51,056 bases of DNA from an uncultured Oscillibacter sp. (GTDB lineage: Bacteria; Bacillota; Clostridia; Oscillospirales; Oscillospiraceae): NCBI GenBank assembly GCA_900548505.1, contig URKI01000010.1, positions 1-51,056 on the forward strand, read 5' to 3'. Positions 17,614-25,060 of the stretch are shown here, piece by piece. The stretch's first letter is position 1. The number at the start of each line of letters is the position of its first letter. The position numbers and the translations under genes are program-made. The notes beneath the pieces were generated by a model, which saw only the letters and a program-made list of their open reading frames with translations, was not told where the DNA came from and did no database searches.

Positions 17614-17625
17614 GCATCATCCAGG

Positions 17626-17655
17626 AGAGGCCATCGGTTACCGGTGGCCTCTTTT
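17626..17655 (+). terminator. rqcH terminator
   Basis: A 12-bp stem, AGAGGCCATCGG (17626-17637) with CCGGTGGCCTCT (17641-17652, one G-T pair), has a TTA loop and is followed by T's. Confidence 0.88.
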
Positions 17656-17702
17656 AACGCATATTTAATAAATTTCGGTGATTCATTTGTGAAAATCGTC
17701 CA

Positions 17703-17730
17703 TTGAAAACCTGATGAAAAGCGGTACAAT
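17703..17730 (+). promoter_or_regulatory. Sigma-A promoter for the antiporter gene
   Basis: TTGAAA (17703-17708), a 16-bp spacer and TACAAT (17725-17730), 67 bases ahead of the GTG start at 17798. Confidence 0.6.
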
Positions 17731-17797
17731 AAATACTCCGTGAGAAACAAACGTTTGCGAGTCATGGAATATCTGGAAAGAGGGAAGGGGATTACCC

Positions 17798-19081
17798 GTG
17801 TCGTATCATTTTTTGCTGGACTTGGCACTGATCCTGCTGAGCACAAAGGTCCTGGGGATCATCACCAAGAAATTTCAGATGCCCCAGGTGGTGGGGTCGC
17901 TGCTGGCGGGTTTGCTGCTGGGCCCTTCCATGCTGAATGTACTGCAGGAAACCGAGTTTTTGGACCAGATCTCTGAGCTGGGCGTGATCGTCATCCTGTT
18001 TACCGCCGGTGTGGGCACCAGCATCCAGGATCTGAAGGAATCCGGAAAAGCCGGATTCTGGGTGGCGTTGCTGGGTGTCCTGGCGCCCCTGCTGATGGGC
18101 GCCGGCCTGGCCATGGGTGCTGAGCGCTGGGGGCTGATCTCCGCCGGCGGATGGCTGGAGGCGGTGTTTGTGGGCACGATCCTCACGGCCACCTCGGTGA
18201 GCATTACGGTGGAGACCCTGCGGGAGCTGGGAAAGCTCAATACCCGCGTGGGCAATACAATCCTGGCTGCGGCACTGATCGACGATGTGCTGGGCCTGGT
18301 GGCGCTGACCATCGTCAGCGGCCTGGGCGGAGCATCCGCCAGCATGGCGCTGGTGCTGGGAAAGATCGTGGCGTTTTTCGTGTTTGCAGCTGTGGCAGGC
18401 TGGCTTGCGGCGAAGGCTTTTTGCTGGATGATGGCCCGGGCGGACGGGCGAAATCGCCGTCGGTTCACAGTGCTGGCCTTTGTGCTGTGCCTTGTGATGG
18501 CCTACTGTGCCGAGGCGTTTTTCGGCGTGGCAGACATCATCGGCGCCTATGTGGCCGGCCTTGCCATTTCCTGCACACCCAAGGCCACCTACATCCAGTC
18601 CAAGTTCGAGCCGCTGAGCTATCTGCTGGTCACGCCGGTGTTTTTTGCCAGCGTGGGCATCAGCGCGGATGTGCGGGGCATCGACGGCTCCGTGATGGTA
18701 TTCACGCTGCTGCTGGTGCTGCTGGCGGTCATATCCAAGGTGGTGGGCTGCGGCCTGGGTGCCAAGCTGTGCGGCTTTACCAATAAAGAGAGCCTGCAGG
18801 TGGGCCTTGGCATGACCTGCCGCGGTGAGGTGGCGCTGATCGTGGCCAACCGGGGCCTGGAAATGGGCGTCATCAGCCAGACCATGATGACGCCGGTCAT
18901 CATCACGGTGGTGGCCTGTTCCATCCTGACGCCGGTGCTACTGAAGCTGGCCTATCGCGGCGAAGGTGCCGGCCGGCTGGAGGAGAGCGGTCTGACGGAC
19001 CGTGTGGTCAAGCCGGACCAGCTGGATATCCTCTCGGACGAGTTGCTGCAAAAGGATCAGGAGCTGATGAAGCGGCCGTAA
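17798..19081 (+). CDS. Cation:proton antiporter (CPA2, Na+/H+ exchanger family)
   Basis: Integral membrane antiporter of 427 residues with about 12 hydrophobic helices. Features include the early KVLGIITKKFQMPQVVGSLLAGLLLGPS segment, GVIVILFTAGVGTSIQDLK, and the paired acidic stretch ALIDDVLGLVAL (about residues 158-169), where family members carry the ion-binding Asp residues. It lacks a C-terminal nucleotide-binding TrkA domain, so it is a KefB/NhaS-like core only. The ion (Na+ or K+) cannot be told. The start is GTG 17798, preceded by AGGGAAGGGG. Monocistronic, between a promoter and a bidirectional terminator. Confidence 0.88.
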   Translation: MSYHFLLDLALILLSTKVLGIITKKFQMPQVVGSLLAGLLLGPSMLNVLQETEFLDQISELGVIVILFTAGVGTSIQDLKESGKAGFWVALLGVLAPLLMGAGLAMGAERWGLISAGGWLEAVFVGTILTATSVSITVETLRELGKLNTRVGNTILAAALIDDVLGLVALTIVSGLGGASASMALVLGKIVAFFVFAAVAGWLAAKAFCWMMARADGRNRRRFTVLAFVLCLVMAYCAEAFFGVADIIGAYVAGLAISCTPKATYIQSKFEPLSYLLVTPVFFASVGISADVRGIDGSVMVFTLLLVLLAVISKVVGCGLGAKLCGFTNKESLQVGLGMTCRGEVALIVANRGLEMGVISQTMMTPVIITVVACSILTPVLLKLAYRGEGAGRLEESGLTDRVVKPDQLDILSDELLQKDQELMKRP

Positions 19082-19089
19082 GGCAAAAG

Positions 19090-19116
19090 AAAAAGGACGC
19101 TGTATGCGTCCTTTTT
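19090..19116. terminator. Bidirectional terminator between convergent genes
   Basis: AAAAAGGACGC (19090-19100), TGTAT, GCGTCCTTTTT (19106-19116). The A and T flanks make it usable from both strands. Confidence 0.9.
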
Positions 19117-19125
19117 CCCTTTGGC

Positions 19126-19350
19126 TCAGGCTGTGTGGGGGGCGTGCCCCGTGGTCTCCTCGCCGTTTCGGAAGAGCAGTGTGATGCACCAGATTCCGGC
19201 CAGACCCACCAGTGCGTAGATCACGCGGGCCAGCACGGCCATCTGTCCGCCGCAGAAAAAGGCCACCGTGTCGAAGCCGAACAGGCCGATGCCGCCCCAG
19301 TTGAGGGCACCGATAATGGCCAGGATCAGCGCCAGTTTATCCAACAGCAT
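19126..19350 (-). CDS. DUF378 small membrane protein
   Basis: Protein of 74 residues with two hydrophobic segments (about 5-30 and 38-60). The family signature LILAIIGALNWGGIGLFGFD (residues 8-27) identifies it as DUF378 (YuzA-like). Function unknown; the family consists of short two-helix membrane proteins. ATG 19350 has GGAGG upstream (CTGGAGGTTAAGAAA). A longer in-frame extension upstream overlaps thrH antisense and is not credible. A possible minus-strand promoter (TTGCGC, 17 bp, TTAAAT) lies at 19383-19411. Confidence 0.87.
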   Translation of the reverse strand: MLLDKLALILAIIGALNWGGIGLFGFDTVAFFCGGQMAVLARVIYALVGLAGIWCITLLFRNGEETTGHAPHTA

Positions 19351-19427
19351 TTTCTTAACCTCCAGTCTGCCCCATGGCAGGAATTTAAGCCTAGGATGAC
19401 CCATGGCGCAAAAAATATACATGCCGA

Positions 19428-19456
19428 TTGCGCGGCGGCGGTTTGTAGCGTATAAT
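19428..19456 (+). promoter_or_regulatory. Sigma-A promoter for thrH
   Basis: TTGCGC (19428-19433), a 17-bp spacer and a perfect TATAAT (19451-19456), 38 bases before the thrH ATG. Confidence 0.72.
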
Positions 19457-19494
19457 GAAAAAATCTTGATCGTAATGAAAAAGGAGGACTGGGG

Positions 19495-20094
19495 ATGAAC
19501 ATTGTTTGCCTGGATATGGAGGGCGTCCTGGTGCCGGAGATCTGGATCGCCTTTGCAGAGGCCAGCGGGATCCCGGAGCTCAAGCGGACTACTCGGGACG
19601 AGCCGGACTATGACAAGCTCATGCGCTGGCGCCTGGGTGTTTTGAAGGACCACGGTCTTGGATTGAAGCAGATCCAGCAGACCATTGCCGCCATTGACCC
19701 GCTGCCCGGTGCCAAGGCATTTTTGGATGCGCTGCGCCGGAGAACGCAGGTGGTCATCCTCAGCGATACCTTTGAGGAGTTTGCCATGCCGCTGATGGAA
19801 AAGCTGGGCTGGCCCACCATTTTCTGCAACAGTCTGGTGGTGGCGCCGGACGGGGAAATCACAGACTTCAAAATGCGCTGTGCCCAGTCCAAGCTCACCA
19901 CGGTAAAGGCGCTGCAGTCCATGGGCTATGATACCATTGCCAGCGGTGACAGCTATAATGATCTGGCTATGATCCAGGCCAGCAAGGCAGGATTCCTGTT
20001 CCGCAGCACAGGCGCCATCAAGGCGCAGTATCCTCAGATCCCCGCCTATGAGGAGTATGACGGACTGCTTGACGCGATTTTCAAGGCGCTGTAA
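19495..20094 (+). CDS. thrH: ThrH: phosphoserine phosphatase / homoserine phosphotransferase
   Basis: HAD-superfamily enzyme of 199 residues. The N-terminus IVCLDMEGVLVPEIWIAF is the distinctive ThrH form of HAD motif I (D-x-E rather than D-x-D). Motif II is VVILSDTFEEF and the Mg-binding motif is SGDSYNDLAM near 150. Characterised ThrH dephosphorylates phosphoserine and can transfer the phosphate to homoserine, linking serine and threonine synthesis. It lies 6 bases upstream of a DUF1015 gene, a family that includes serine kinases, which fits a phosphoserine-related role. ATG 19495 follows AAGGAGG. Confidence 0.9.
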   Translation: MNIVCLDMEGVLVPEIWIAFAEASGIPELKRTTRDEPDYDKLMRWRLGVLKDHGLGLKQIQQTIAAIDPLPGAKAFLDALRRRTQVVILSDTFEEFAMPLMEKLGWPTIFCNSLVVAPDGEITDFKMRCAQSKLTTVKALQSMGYDTIASGDSYNDLAMIQASKAGFLFRSTGAIKAQYPQIPAYEEYDGLLDAIFKAL

Positions 20095-20100
20095 AGAATT

Positions 20101-21363
20101 ATGGGAGCGTTTGAATTGCAAAAAGACAGCTTATTTGACGCCGTGGGCTTTTACCCGGCGGATATCCTGCTGCCCCGTGGGGCAGATATGAACAAGTGGG
20201 CGGTGATCGCCTGCGACCAGTTTACCTCCCAGCCGGAGTATTGGCAGGCAGTGGAGGAGGAAGTAGGCGATGCCCCCTCCACCCTGCGATTGATCCTGCC
20301 GGAGGCCCGCCTGGGCCAGGAGGGGGAAGCGGACGAGATCGCTGCCATCCACAATGCTATGACATCTTATCTGGAGAGCGGCCTGTTCCGCACGCTGCCC
20401 CGGTCCATGGTCTATGTGCGCCGTACCCAGACCGATGGCCAGGTGCGGCAGGGCCTGGTGGGTATGGTGGATCTGGAGCGGTACGATTTCACACCCGGCT
20501 CCGGCGCGCTGATCCGGGCCACAGAGGGCACCGTGCTCTCCCGCATCCCGCCCCGCATGGCGGTGCGCCGGGGCGCACCGTTGGAGCTTCCCCACGTGAT
20601 GCTGCTCATCGACGATCCGGGACATACCGTGATCGAGCCTCTGGCGGCGGGGGAGGGGATGGAACCCCTTTATGATTTCGACCTGCTCCAGGACGGCGGC
20701 CATTTACACGGCAGTCGATTGACGGAGGCCCAGATGGAGCAGGCTGCCCGGGCTCTGGCCCGTCTTGCCGGCGGGGAGGAGCATCCCATGCTGTTTGCGG
20801 TGGGAGACGGCAATCACTCCCTGGCTGCGGCCAAGGCCTGCTATGAAGAGCGGAAAGCGTCTGCGCCAGAGGGGGCGGTGTTGCCGGAGCGGTTTGCGCT
20901 GGTGGAGGTGGTGAACTGCCACGACATGGCGCTGACCTTTGAACCCATCCACCGCTGCCTGTTCGGCGTGGAGCCGGAGGAGGTGCTCTCTGCGCTGCTG
21001 GCTTATTATCCCGGCGCCCATCGAGGCGAGGGAGAGGGGCACACGGTCTCCTTTACCTGGTCAGGCGGCAGCGGGACCATCACGGTTCCCGACCCCCGTG
21101 CTCACTTGGCGGTGGGGACGCTTCAGACGTTCCTGGATGACTATCTTGCTTCCCATGGGGGCAGACTGGATTATATCCACGGGGAGGAGGCGGCCCGGAG
21201 CCTGGGCCGCCGGAGCGGAAATCTGGCCTTTTGCCTGCCTGCCATGGAAAAGTCTCAGCTGTTCCCCACGGTCATGGCGGACGGCGTGCTGCCCAGAAAG
21301 GCGTTTTCCATGGGAGAAGCCCGGGACAAGCGGTATTATGTGGAGGCACGGCGCCTGCACTGA
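20101..21363 (+). CDS. DUF1015 family protein (possible serine kinase)
   Basis: Cytosolic protein of 420 residues. It has the DUF1015 signatures: N-terminal FYPADILLPRG and WAVIACDQFTSQPEYW, central VGDGNHSLAAAKACYE (about 236-251), and VNCHDMALTFEPIHRCL near 273. Members of this family, such as archaeal SerK and staphylococcal SbnI, phosphorylate free serine to O-phosphoserine. Most bacterial members are untested, so kinase activity here is an inference. It directly follows thrH, whose product can remove the same phosphate. ATG 20101 has only a weak ribosome binding site, suggesting coupling to thrH. Confidence 0.8.
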   Translation: MGAFELQKDSLFDAVGFYPADILLPRGADMNKWAVIACDQFTSQPEYWQAVEEEVGDAPSTLRLILPEARLGQEGEADEIAAIHNAMTSYLESGLFRTLPRSMVYVRRTQTDGQVRQGLVGMVDLERYDFTPGSGALIRATEGTVLSRIPPRMAVRRGAPLELPHVMLLIDDPGHTVIEPLAAGEGMEPLYDFDLLQDGGHLHGSRLTEAQMEQAARALARLAGGEEHPMLFAVGDGNHSLAAAKACYEERKASAPEGAVLPERFALVEVVNCHDMALTFEPIHRCLFGVEPEEVLSALLAYYPGAHRGEGEGHTVSFTWSGGSGTITVPDPRAHLAVGTLQTFLDDYLASHGGRLDYIHGEEAARSLGRRSGNLAFCLPAMEKSQLFPTVMADGVLPRKAFSMGEARDKRYYVEARRLH

Positions 21364-21364
21364 A

Positions 21365-21400
21365 AAAGAGCGGATCGCAATGTCGATCCGCTCTTTCCTT
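21365..21400 (+). terminator. thrH-DUF1015 terminator
   Basis: A perfect 13-bp stem, AAAGAGCGGATCG (21365-21377) with CGATCCGCTCTTT (21384-21396), then CCTTTT. Confidence 0.9.
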
Positions 21401-21413
21401 TTGCAGCAGGGCA

Positions 21414-21422
21414 TGGTATAAT
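21414..21422 (+). promoter_or_regulatory. Extended -10 promoter for the 51-residue gene
   Basis: TGGTATAAT is a full extended -10 (TG-N-TATAAT) with no clear -35. It lies 72 bases before ATG 21494. Confidence 0.5.
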
Positions 21423-21493
21423 CATACTAAAGAAGAGGCGCGCTTTGCTGAATGATTTGGCGATTATGCCAAAGCGGGAGAGAGGAGGCTCCT

Positions 21494-21649
21494 ATGGTAC
21501 GGCTGCTGCAGGAGGCGTTCTATCTGGGCGGGAGCGTGGCGCTGGTATGGCTGGTGCTGCTGCCCGCGGTGGTTTTGCTGGCGGTATGTGCGGTGTACAT
21601 TTTGGCGGAGACGTTTCATGACATCTGGAAACGCCGGGGCTGGTCCTGA
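21494..21649 (+). CDS. Small single-pass membrane protein, unknown function
   Basis: Protein of 51 residues: a short amphipathic start (MVRLLQEAFYLGGS), one long hydrophobic segment (about 15-40, VALVWLVLLPAVVLLAVCAVYIL) and a basic tail (HDIWKRRGW). ATG 21494 has GAGAGGAGG 7 bases upstream, a strong signal that this is a real gene. I do not recognise the family. Flanked by its own extended -10 and, downstream, by the ispE promoter. Confidence 0.6.
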   Translation: MVRLLQEAFYLGGSVALVWLVLLPAVVLLAVCAVYILAETFHDIWKRRGWS

Positions 21650-21710
21650 CCCCGGCGGAAACGGGGCCTTGGAGAAATCCGGGGCCCCACTTTTCTGCGT
21701 GGGCCAGCTG

Positions 21711-21719
21711 TGGTATAAT
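21711..21719 (+). promoter_or_regulatory. Extended -10 promoter for ispE
   Basis: TGGTATAAT at 21711-21719, the same extended -10 string as at 21414, lies 89 bases before the ispE start. No good -35 is seen. Confidence 0.5.
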
Positions 21720-21807
21720 AACCGAAGCGGCTATGATCTCCTGATTTCAGCCGTTTTTTGTGCCCTTTGCGGGGCAGCATGATAAGCCGGGCTGACCCGG
21801 AGAGAGG

Positions 21808-22677
21808 ATGGATCGTATGGTTTGGGAGCGGGAGGCACCGGCAAAGATCAATTTGACACTGGATATTCTGGGACGTCGGCCGGACGGGTATCACGAAATG
21901 CTTATGGTGATGCAGACGGTGTCCCTGTGCGATACAGTGCAGGTAGAGGAGACAGAAGAGGGGTTCCGGCTGGAGAGCGGCCTGGGTCTTCCTGCGGGGA
22001 AGAAGACATTGGAGCAGCAGGCGGCGGAGGCCTTTTTCCAGGCGGCGGGGCTGCCGGTGCCGGGACTTTGCGTCCGCCTCATCAAGCGCACGCCTGCCTA
22101 TGCGGGCATGGGCGGCGGCAGCGCGGATGTGGCGGCGCTGCTGCGGATTCTGCGGGACCACTGGTGCCCGGATATGACCGATGCAAAGCTGGAGGAGATC
22201 GGGCTGACGGTAGGCAGCGATGTGCCCTTCTGTCTGCGGGGCGGCACGGCACTGGCAGAGGGCAGGGGAGAGGTGCTGACGGACCTTGCACCGCTGCCGC
22301 CGTGCTGGATCGTGGTGTGCAAGCCCGATTTCGGCATTCCCACGCCCACGCTCTTTGCCCGGGTGGACGACGCGCCCATCACCTGCCGGCCCGATACGGC
22401 TGGCATGCAGGCCGCGCTGGATGAGGGGGATCTGACCGGTGTGGCGTCCCGGCTTTGCAACGTCTTTGAATCGGCGCTGCCGGCAGAGTACGGCCAGGTA
22501 TTTGCCATCAAGGAAAAGCTGATGGAGCTGGGCGCCATGAACGCAGCCATGAGCGGCTCCGGCCCCACCGTGTTCGGCTTGTTCCGGGCCGAAGAGACGG
22601 CCCGGCAGGCGGCGCTGACCTTGCAGCAGACGTATCGGGAAACGTACTGTGTCTGCCCGGTGGGCAAGCTCCGTTGA
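21808..22677 (+). CDS. ispE: 4-diphosphocytidyl-2-C-methyl-D-erythritol kinase
   Basis: IspE phosphorylates CDP-methylerythritol in the non-mevalonate (MEP) isoprenoid pathway. It is a GHMP kinase of 289 residues, with the family N-terminus PAKINLTLDILGRRPDGYHE, the ATP-binding glycine loop PAYAGMGGGSADVAALLR (about 91-108) and the C-terminal AAMSGSGPTVFGLF motif. Two starts are possible: ATG 21808 (used here, after CCGGAGAGAGG) and ATG 21817. It ends 86 bases before spoIIR, with a candidate forespore promoter between, so the two are probably separately regulated. Confidence 0.94.
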   Translation: MDRMVWEREAPAKINLTLDILGRRPDGYHEMLMVMQTVSLCDTVQVEETEEGFRLESGLGLPAGKKTLEQQAAEAFFQAAGLPVPGLCVRLIKRTPAYAGMGGGSADVAALLRILRDHWCPDMTDAKLEEIGLTVGSDVPFCLRGGTALAEGRGEVLTDLAPLPPCWIVVCKPDFGIPTPTLFARVDDAPITCRPDTAGMQAALDEGDLTGVASRLCNVFESALPAEYGQVFAIKEKLMELGAMNAAMSGSGPTVFGLFRAEETARQAALTLQQTYRETYCVCPVGKLR

Positions 22678-22694
22678 TTTTTTTGTATCAGAAG

Positions 22695-22724
22695 GTATAA
22701 AAAGGAAAATGGGTGTCCATGCTT
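22695..22724 (+). promoter_or_regulatory. Candidate forespore (sigma-F/G-type) promoter for spoIIR
   Basis: GTATA (22695-22699), 18 bp, CATGCTT (22718-22724). This fits the forespore pattern known from Bacillus sigma-G (GHATR, 18 bp, CATNHTA) with one mismatch at the last base. spoIIR is forespore-expressed in Bacillus. The match is short, so confidence is limited. Confidence 0.45.
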
Positions 22725-22763
22725 TCGGTAAGAGAGGCAACAAAACGAAAGTGAGGGACACAA

Positions 22764-23393
22764 ATGAAAACCATGGCTTCTGCGGCAAAGTCCAAACTGC
22801 CGCTGGTATTTTTGGCGCTGCTGTCGGCGCTGCTGCTGACGGGCGTCGTCAGTCTGGGGGCTCAGGCGGGCCTGGCGGACCGGGTGGTGCGGCTGCATGT
22901 GCTGGCCAATTCCGATTCTGAGGAGGATCAGGCGCTCAAGCTCCGGGTGCGGGATCAGGTGCTCTCCCAGGCAGAACAGCTTCTCACCGGCACGGCAGAC
23001 CGGGCGGAGGCGGAGGAAGTGCTGGCCCAGGCGCTGCCGGACCTGAAAGAGACGGCGGCATCCGTCATTGCGGCGGAGGGCTATGACTATGACGTGGAAG
23101 TGCGGCTGGAGGAGACGGCCTTTCCCACCAAGGAGTATGACGGCTTTGCTCTTCCTGCGGGAGAGTACCTAGCTCTGCGGGTGCTGATCGGGGAGGCACA
23201 GGGCCAGAACTGGTGGTGCGTGGTGTTTCCGCCCCTGTGTGCTGCTGCGGCGGAGGATGTGCCGGAGGCCGCCCAGGCTGCCGGACTCAGCGCGGAGCAG
23301 GTGCGGCTGATCACGGAGGAAAACGGCGCCTACAAGCTGAAATTCAAGGCGGTGGAGTTGTGGGAGCAGCTGGGGAGCCTCTGGGAAAAATAA
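22764..23393 (+). CDS. spoIIR: Stage II sporulation protein R
   Basis: SpoIIR is secreted from the forespore and triggers SpoIIGA to process pro-sigma-E in the mother cell. The 209-residue protein has a signal peptide (about 1-35: basic start, then PLVFLALLSALLLTGVVSLG) and the diagnostic RVVRLHVLANSDSEEDQALK just after it. A second family stretch (EYLALRVLIGEAQGQNWWCVVFPPLC) follows near 133. ATG 22764 has GTGAGGGA upstream. It marks the organism as a spore former, together with spoIIIA at 48230. Confidence 0.95.
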   Translation: MKTMASAAKSKLPLVFLALLSALLLTGVVSLGAQAGLADRVVRLHVLANSDSEEDQALKLRVRDQVLSQAEQLLTGTADRAEAEEVLAQALPDLKETAASVIAAEGYDYDVEVRLEETAFPTKEYDGFALPAGEYLALRVLIGEAQGQNWWCVVFPPLCAAAAEDVPEAAQAAGLSAEQVRLITEENGAYKLKFKAVELWEQLGSLWEK

Positions 23394-23407
23394 GAGCAAA
23401 CATAATA

Positions 23408-23442
23408 AAGAGCCCGTCCCATAAATTGGGACGGGCTCTTTT
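23408..23442. terminator. Bidirectional terminator between spoIIR and the thioesterase gene
   Basis: A perfect 13-bp stem, AAGAGCCCGTCCC (23408-23420) with GGGACGGGCTCTT (23428-23440), has a 7-base loop and T's on the plus strand. Confidence 0.92.
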
Positions 23443-23453
23443 GCTGCGGGCGC

Positions 23454-23849
23454 TCAGCCCTCCAGCTTGGCGTTGCACTTAGCCAGGAACTTTTCGTTTT
23501 TGATGATGGCGCGGGTGTGGACACCGGAGCCGATGGGGCCCCGCTCGTCCCAGGCGCGGACGGCAAAGTCCACCATCTTGCCGTTTTCGGACACGGCGGT
23601 GATCTCAGCCTCGGCCCAGACCTCCATGCCCACGGGGGTGGGAGCGTCGTGGCTCACTTCCAGACGGGTGCCCACGCTGCCCAGGCCCTCCTCCAGGAAG
23701 GACTGCAGGCACGTCATTGCAGCGTTTTCCATGAGAGCGCACATAAACGGGGTGCCGAACACCGGCAGAGCGCCGGAGCCAACGGCGGCGGCGGTCAGCT
23801 CCTGGGTGACAGGCTGATGCAGCTGGCATTTTGTTCCGATGACGATCAT
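23454..23849 (-). CDS. Thioesterase family protein (FlK-like hotdog fold)
   Basis: Protein of 131 residues resembling the hotdog-fold thioesterase group that includes fluoroacetyl-CoA thioesterase. Typical segments are TPFMCALMENAAMTCLQ (about 33-49), VGTRLEVSHDAPTPVGMEV (59-77) and VDFAVRAWDERGPIGSGVHTRAII (93-116). It would hydrolyse some acyl-CoA; the substrate is unknown and fluoroacetyl-CoA is not implied. ATG 23849 follows GGAGGAATCCCT. Stands alone between two terminators. Confidence 0.82.
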   Translation of the reverse strand: MIVIGTKCQLHQPVTQELTAAAVGSGALPVFGTPFMCALMENAAMTCLQSFLEEGLGSVGTRLEVSHDAPTPVGMEVWAEAEITAVSENGKMVDFAVRAWDERGPIGSGVHTRAIIKNEKFLAKCNAKLEG

Positions 23850-23875
23850 AGGGATTCCTCCAAATTCAGCAGTAT

Positions 23876-23911
23876 AAAAGGAAACGGCGCTTCGAGGAAG
23901 CGCCGTTTTCC
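23876..23911 (-). terminator. potABCD terminator
   Basis: The hairpin GGAAACGGCGCTTC / GAAGCGCCGTTTTCC (23880-23893 with 23897-23911) has a 3-base loop and lies just beyond the potD stop. On the minus strand it is followed by CCTTTTA. Confidence 0.85.
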
Positions 23912-23920
23912 AAAACAAAA

Positions 23921-25000
23921 TCAGATACCCAGCTCCGTCCAGAGATCGTTGTACAGCGTCAGCGTCTCAGAGGGCAGGTTCTCATACAGAGTGCAGCGGT
24001 CCAGCACCTCGCTGGGAGCGGCCATGATCTCGTAGAGGCCCATGTCCAGAGGCTCACCGTAGGTCTCCTCGTAGTAGGCGGGGTAGGACTCCAGCGCCTC
24101 GGCGTTGGGAGAGGCGTACCAGATATAGTCCATGTTGGCCAGGTTGGACTCGGTGGAGGCGATGAAGTTGATCCAGGCCTCGGCCTCCTCCTTGTGCTGT
24201 GCGTTCTTCAGAACGCACATGGCGTCCACGAACCAGTTGGAGCCTTCCTCAGGCACCACGTAGGCAAGGTCGGGGTTGTTCTCCAGCATGGTCAGGTAGT
24301 CGCCGGCGTAGTACATGGCGATGGCAGCGTTGCCGCCCTCCATCTTCTGGAACACCTCGTCCATGACGAAGGCCTGATACACGCCCTTTTCCTTGGCGGA
24401 GGCCAGCAGCTCATAGGCCTCGCGGATCTGGGCTTCATCAGTGGTGTTCAGATCGTAGCCCAGGTCCAGCAGCGCGGCGGCCAGGGCGTCGCGGGAGTTG
24501 CGGATCATGAGCACATTGCCCGCGTACTTCTCGTCGAACATGGCGTCCCAGCTGGTGATGGGCTCATCCACCATGGTGGTGTTGTAGATGATGCCCAGGG
24601 TGCCCCAGGTGTAGGGAACGGTGTACTTGTTTTCGGGATCGAAGCTCAGGTTCTTGTAGCGGTCGTCGATCTTCTCGTAGTTGGGGATGTTGTCATAGTT
24701 GAGCTCCGCCAGCATGTCCTCGGCAATGAGCCGGGCGATCATATAGTCAGAGGGGACGATGACGTCGTAGTCGCCGGCGCCGGTCTTCAGTAGGGAATAG
24801 AGGGCTTCGTTGCTTTCGGCCGTCTGGTAGTTGACCTTGATGCCGGTTTCTTCCTCAAATTGATAAATCAGATTCTCATCGATGTATTCACCCCAGCTGC
24901 ACACGTTGACGACCCGCTCTTCTTCGCTGCTGCCGCAGCCGGTCAGGGTCATGGCGGCCACCATCATCATGGCAAGGGCCAAGGCAAGTGTCTTTTTCAA
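23921..25000 (-). CDS. potD: Spermidine/putrescine ABC transporter, substrate-binding lipoprotein
   Basis: PotD captures polyamines outside the membrane and delivers them to PotBC. The 359-residue precursor has a lipoprotein signal with lipobox LTGC (Cys22). The mature part matches the PotD/PotF family: VNVCSWGEYIDENLIYQFEEETGIKVNY, DYDVIVPSDYMIARL, and YTVPYTWGTLGIIYN near 126. It is the last gene of potA-potB-potC-potD, 60 bases after potC, with its own GGAGGA ribosome binding site. Spermidine versus putrescine preference cannot be decided. Confidence 0.94.
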   Translation of the reverse strand: MKKTLALALAMMMVAAMTLTGCGSSEEERVVNVCSWGEYIDENLIYQFEEETGIKVNYQTAESNEALYSLLKTGAGDYDVIVPSDYMIARLIAEDMLAELNYDNIPNYEKIDDRYKNLSFDPENKYTVPYTWGTLGIIYNTTMVDEPITSWDAMFDEKYAGNVLMIRNSRDALAAALLDLGYDLNTTDEAQIREAYELLASAKEKGVYQAFVMDEVFQKMEGGNAAIAMYYAGDYLTMLENNPDLAYVVPEEGSNWFVDAMCVLKNAQHKEEAEAWINFIASTESNLANMDYIWYASPNAEALESYPAYYEETYGEPLDMGLYEIMAAPSEVLDRCTLYENLPSETLTLYNDLWTELGI

Positions 25001-25060
25001 TTGATCATTCCTCCAGTATTTCTCCTAAAATCTATCTCAAGGCCGATGGGCCATGGGACC

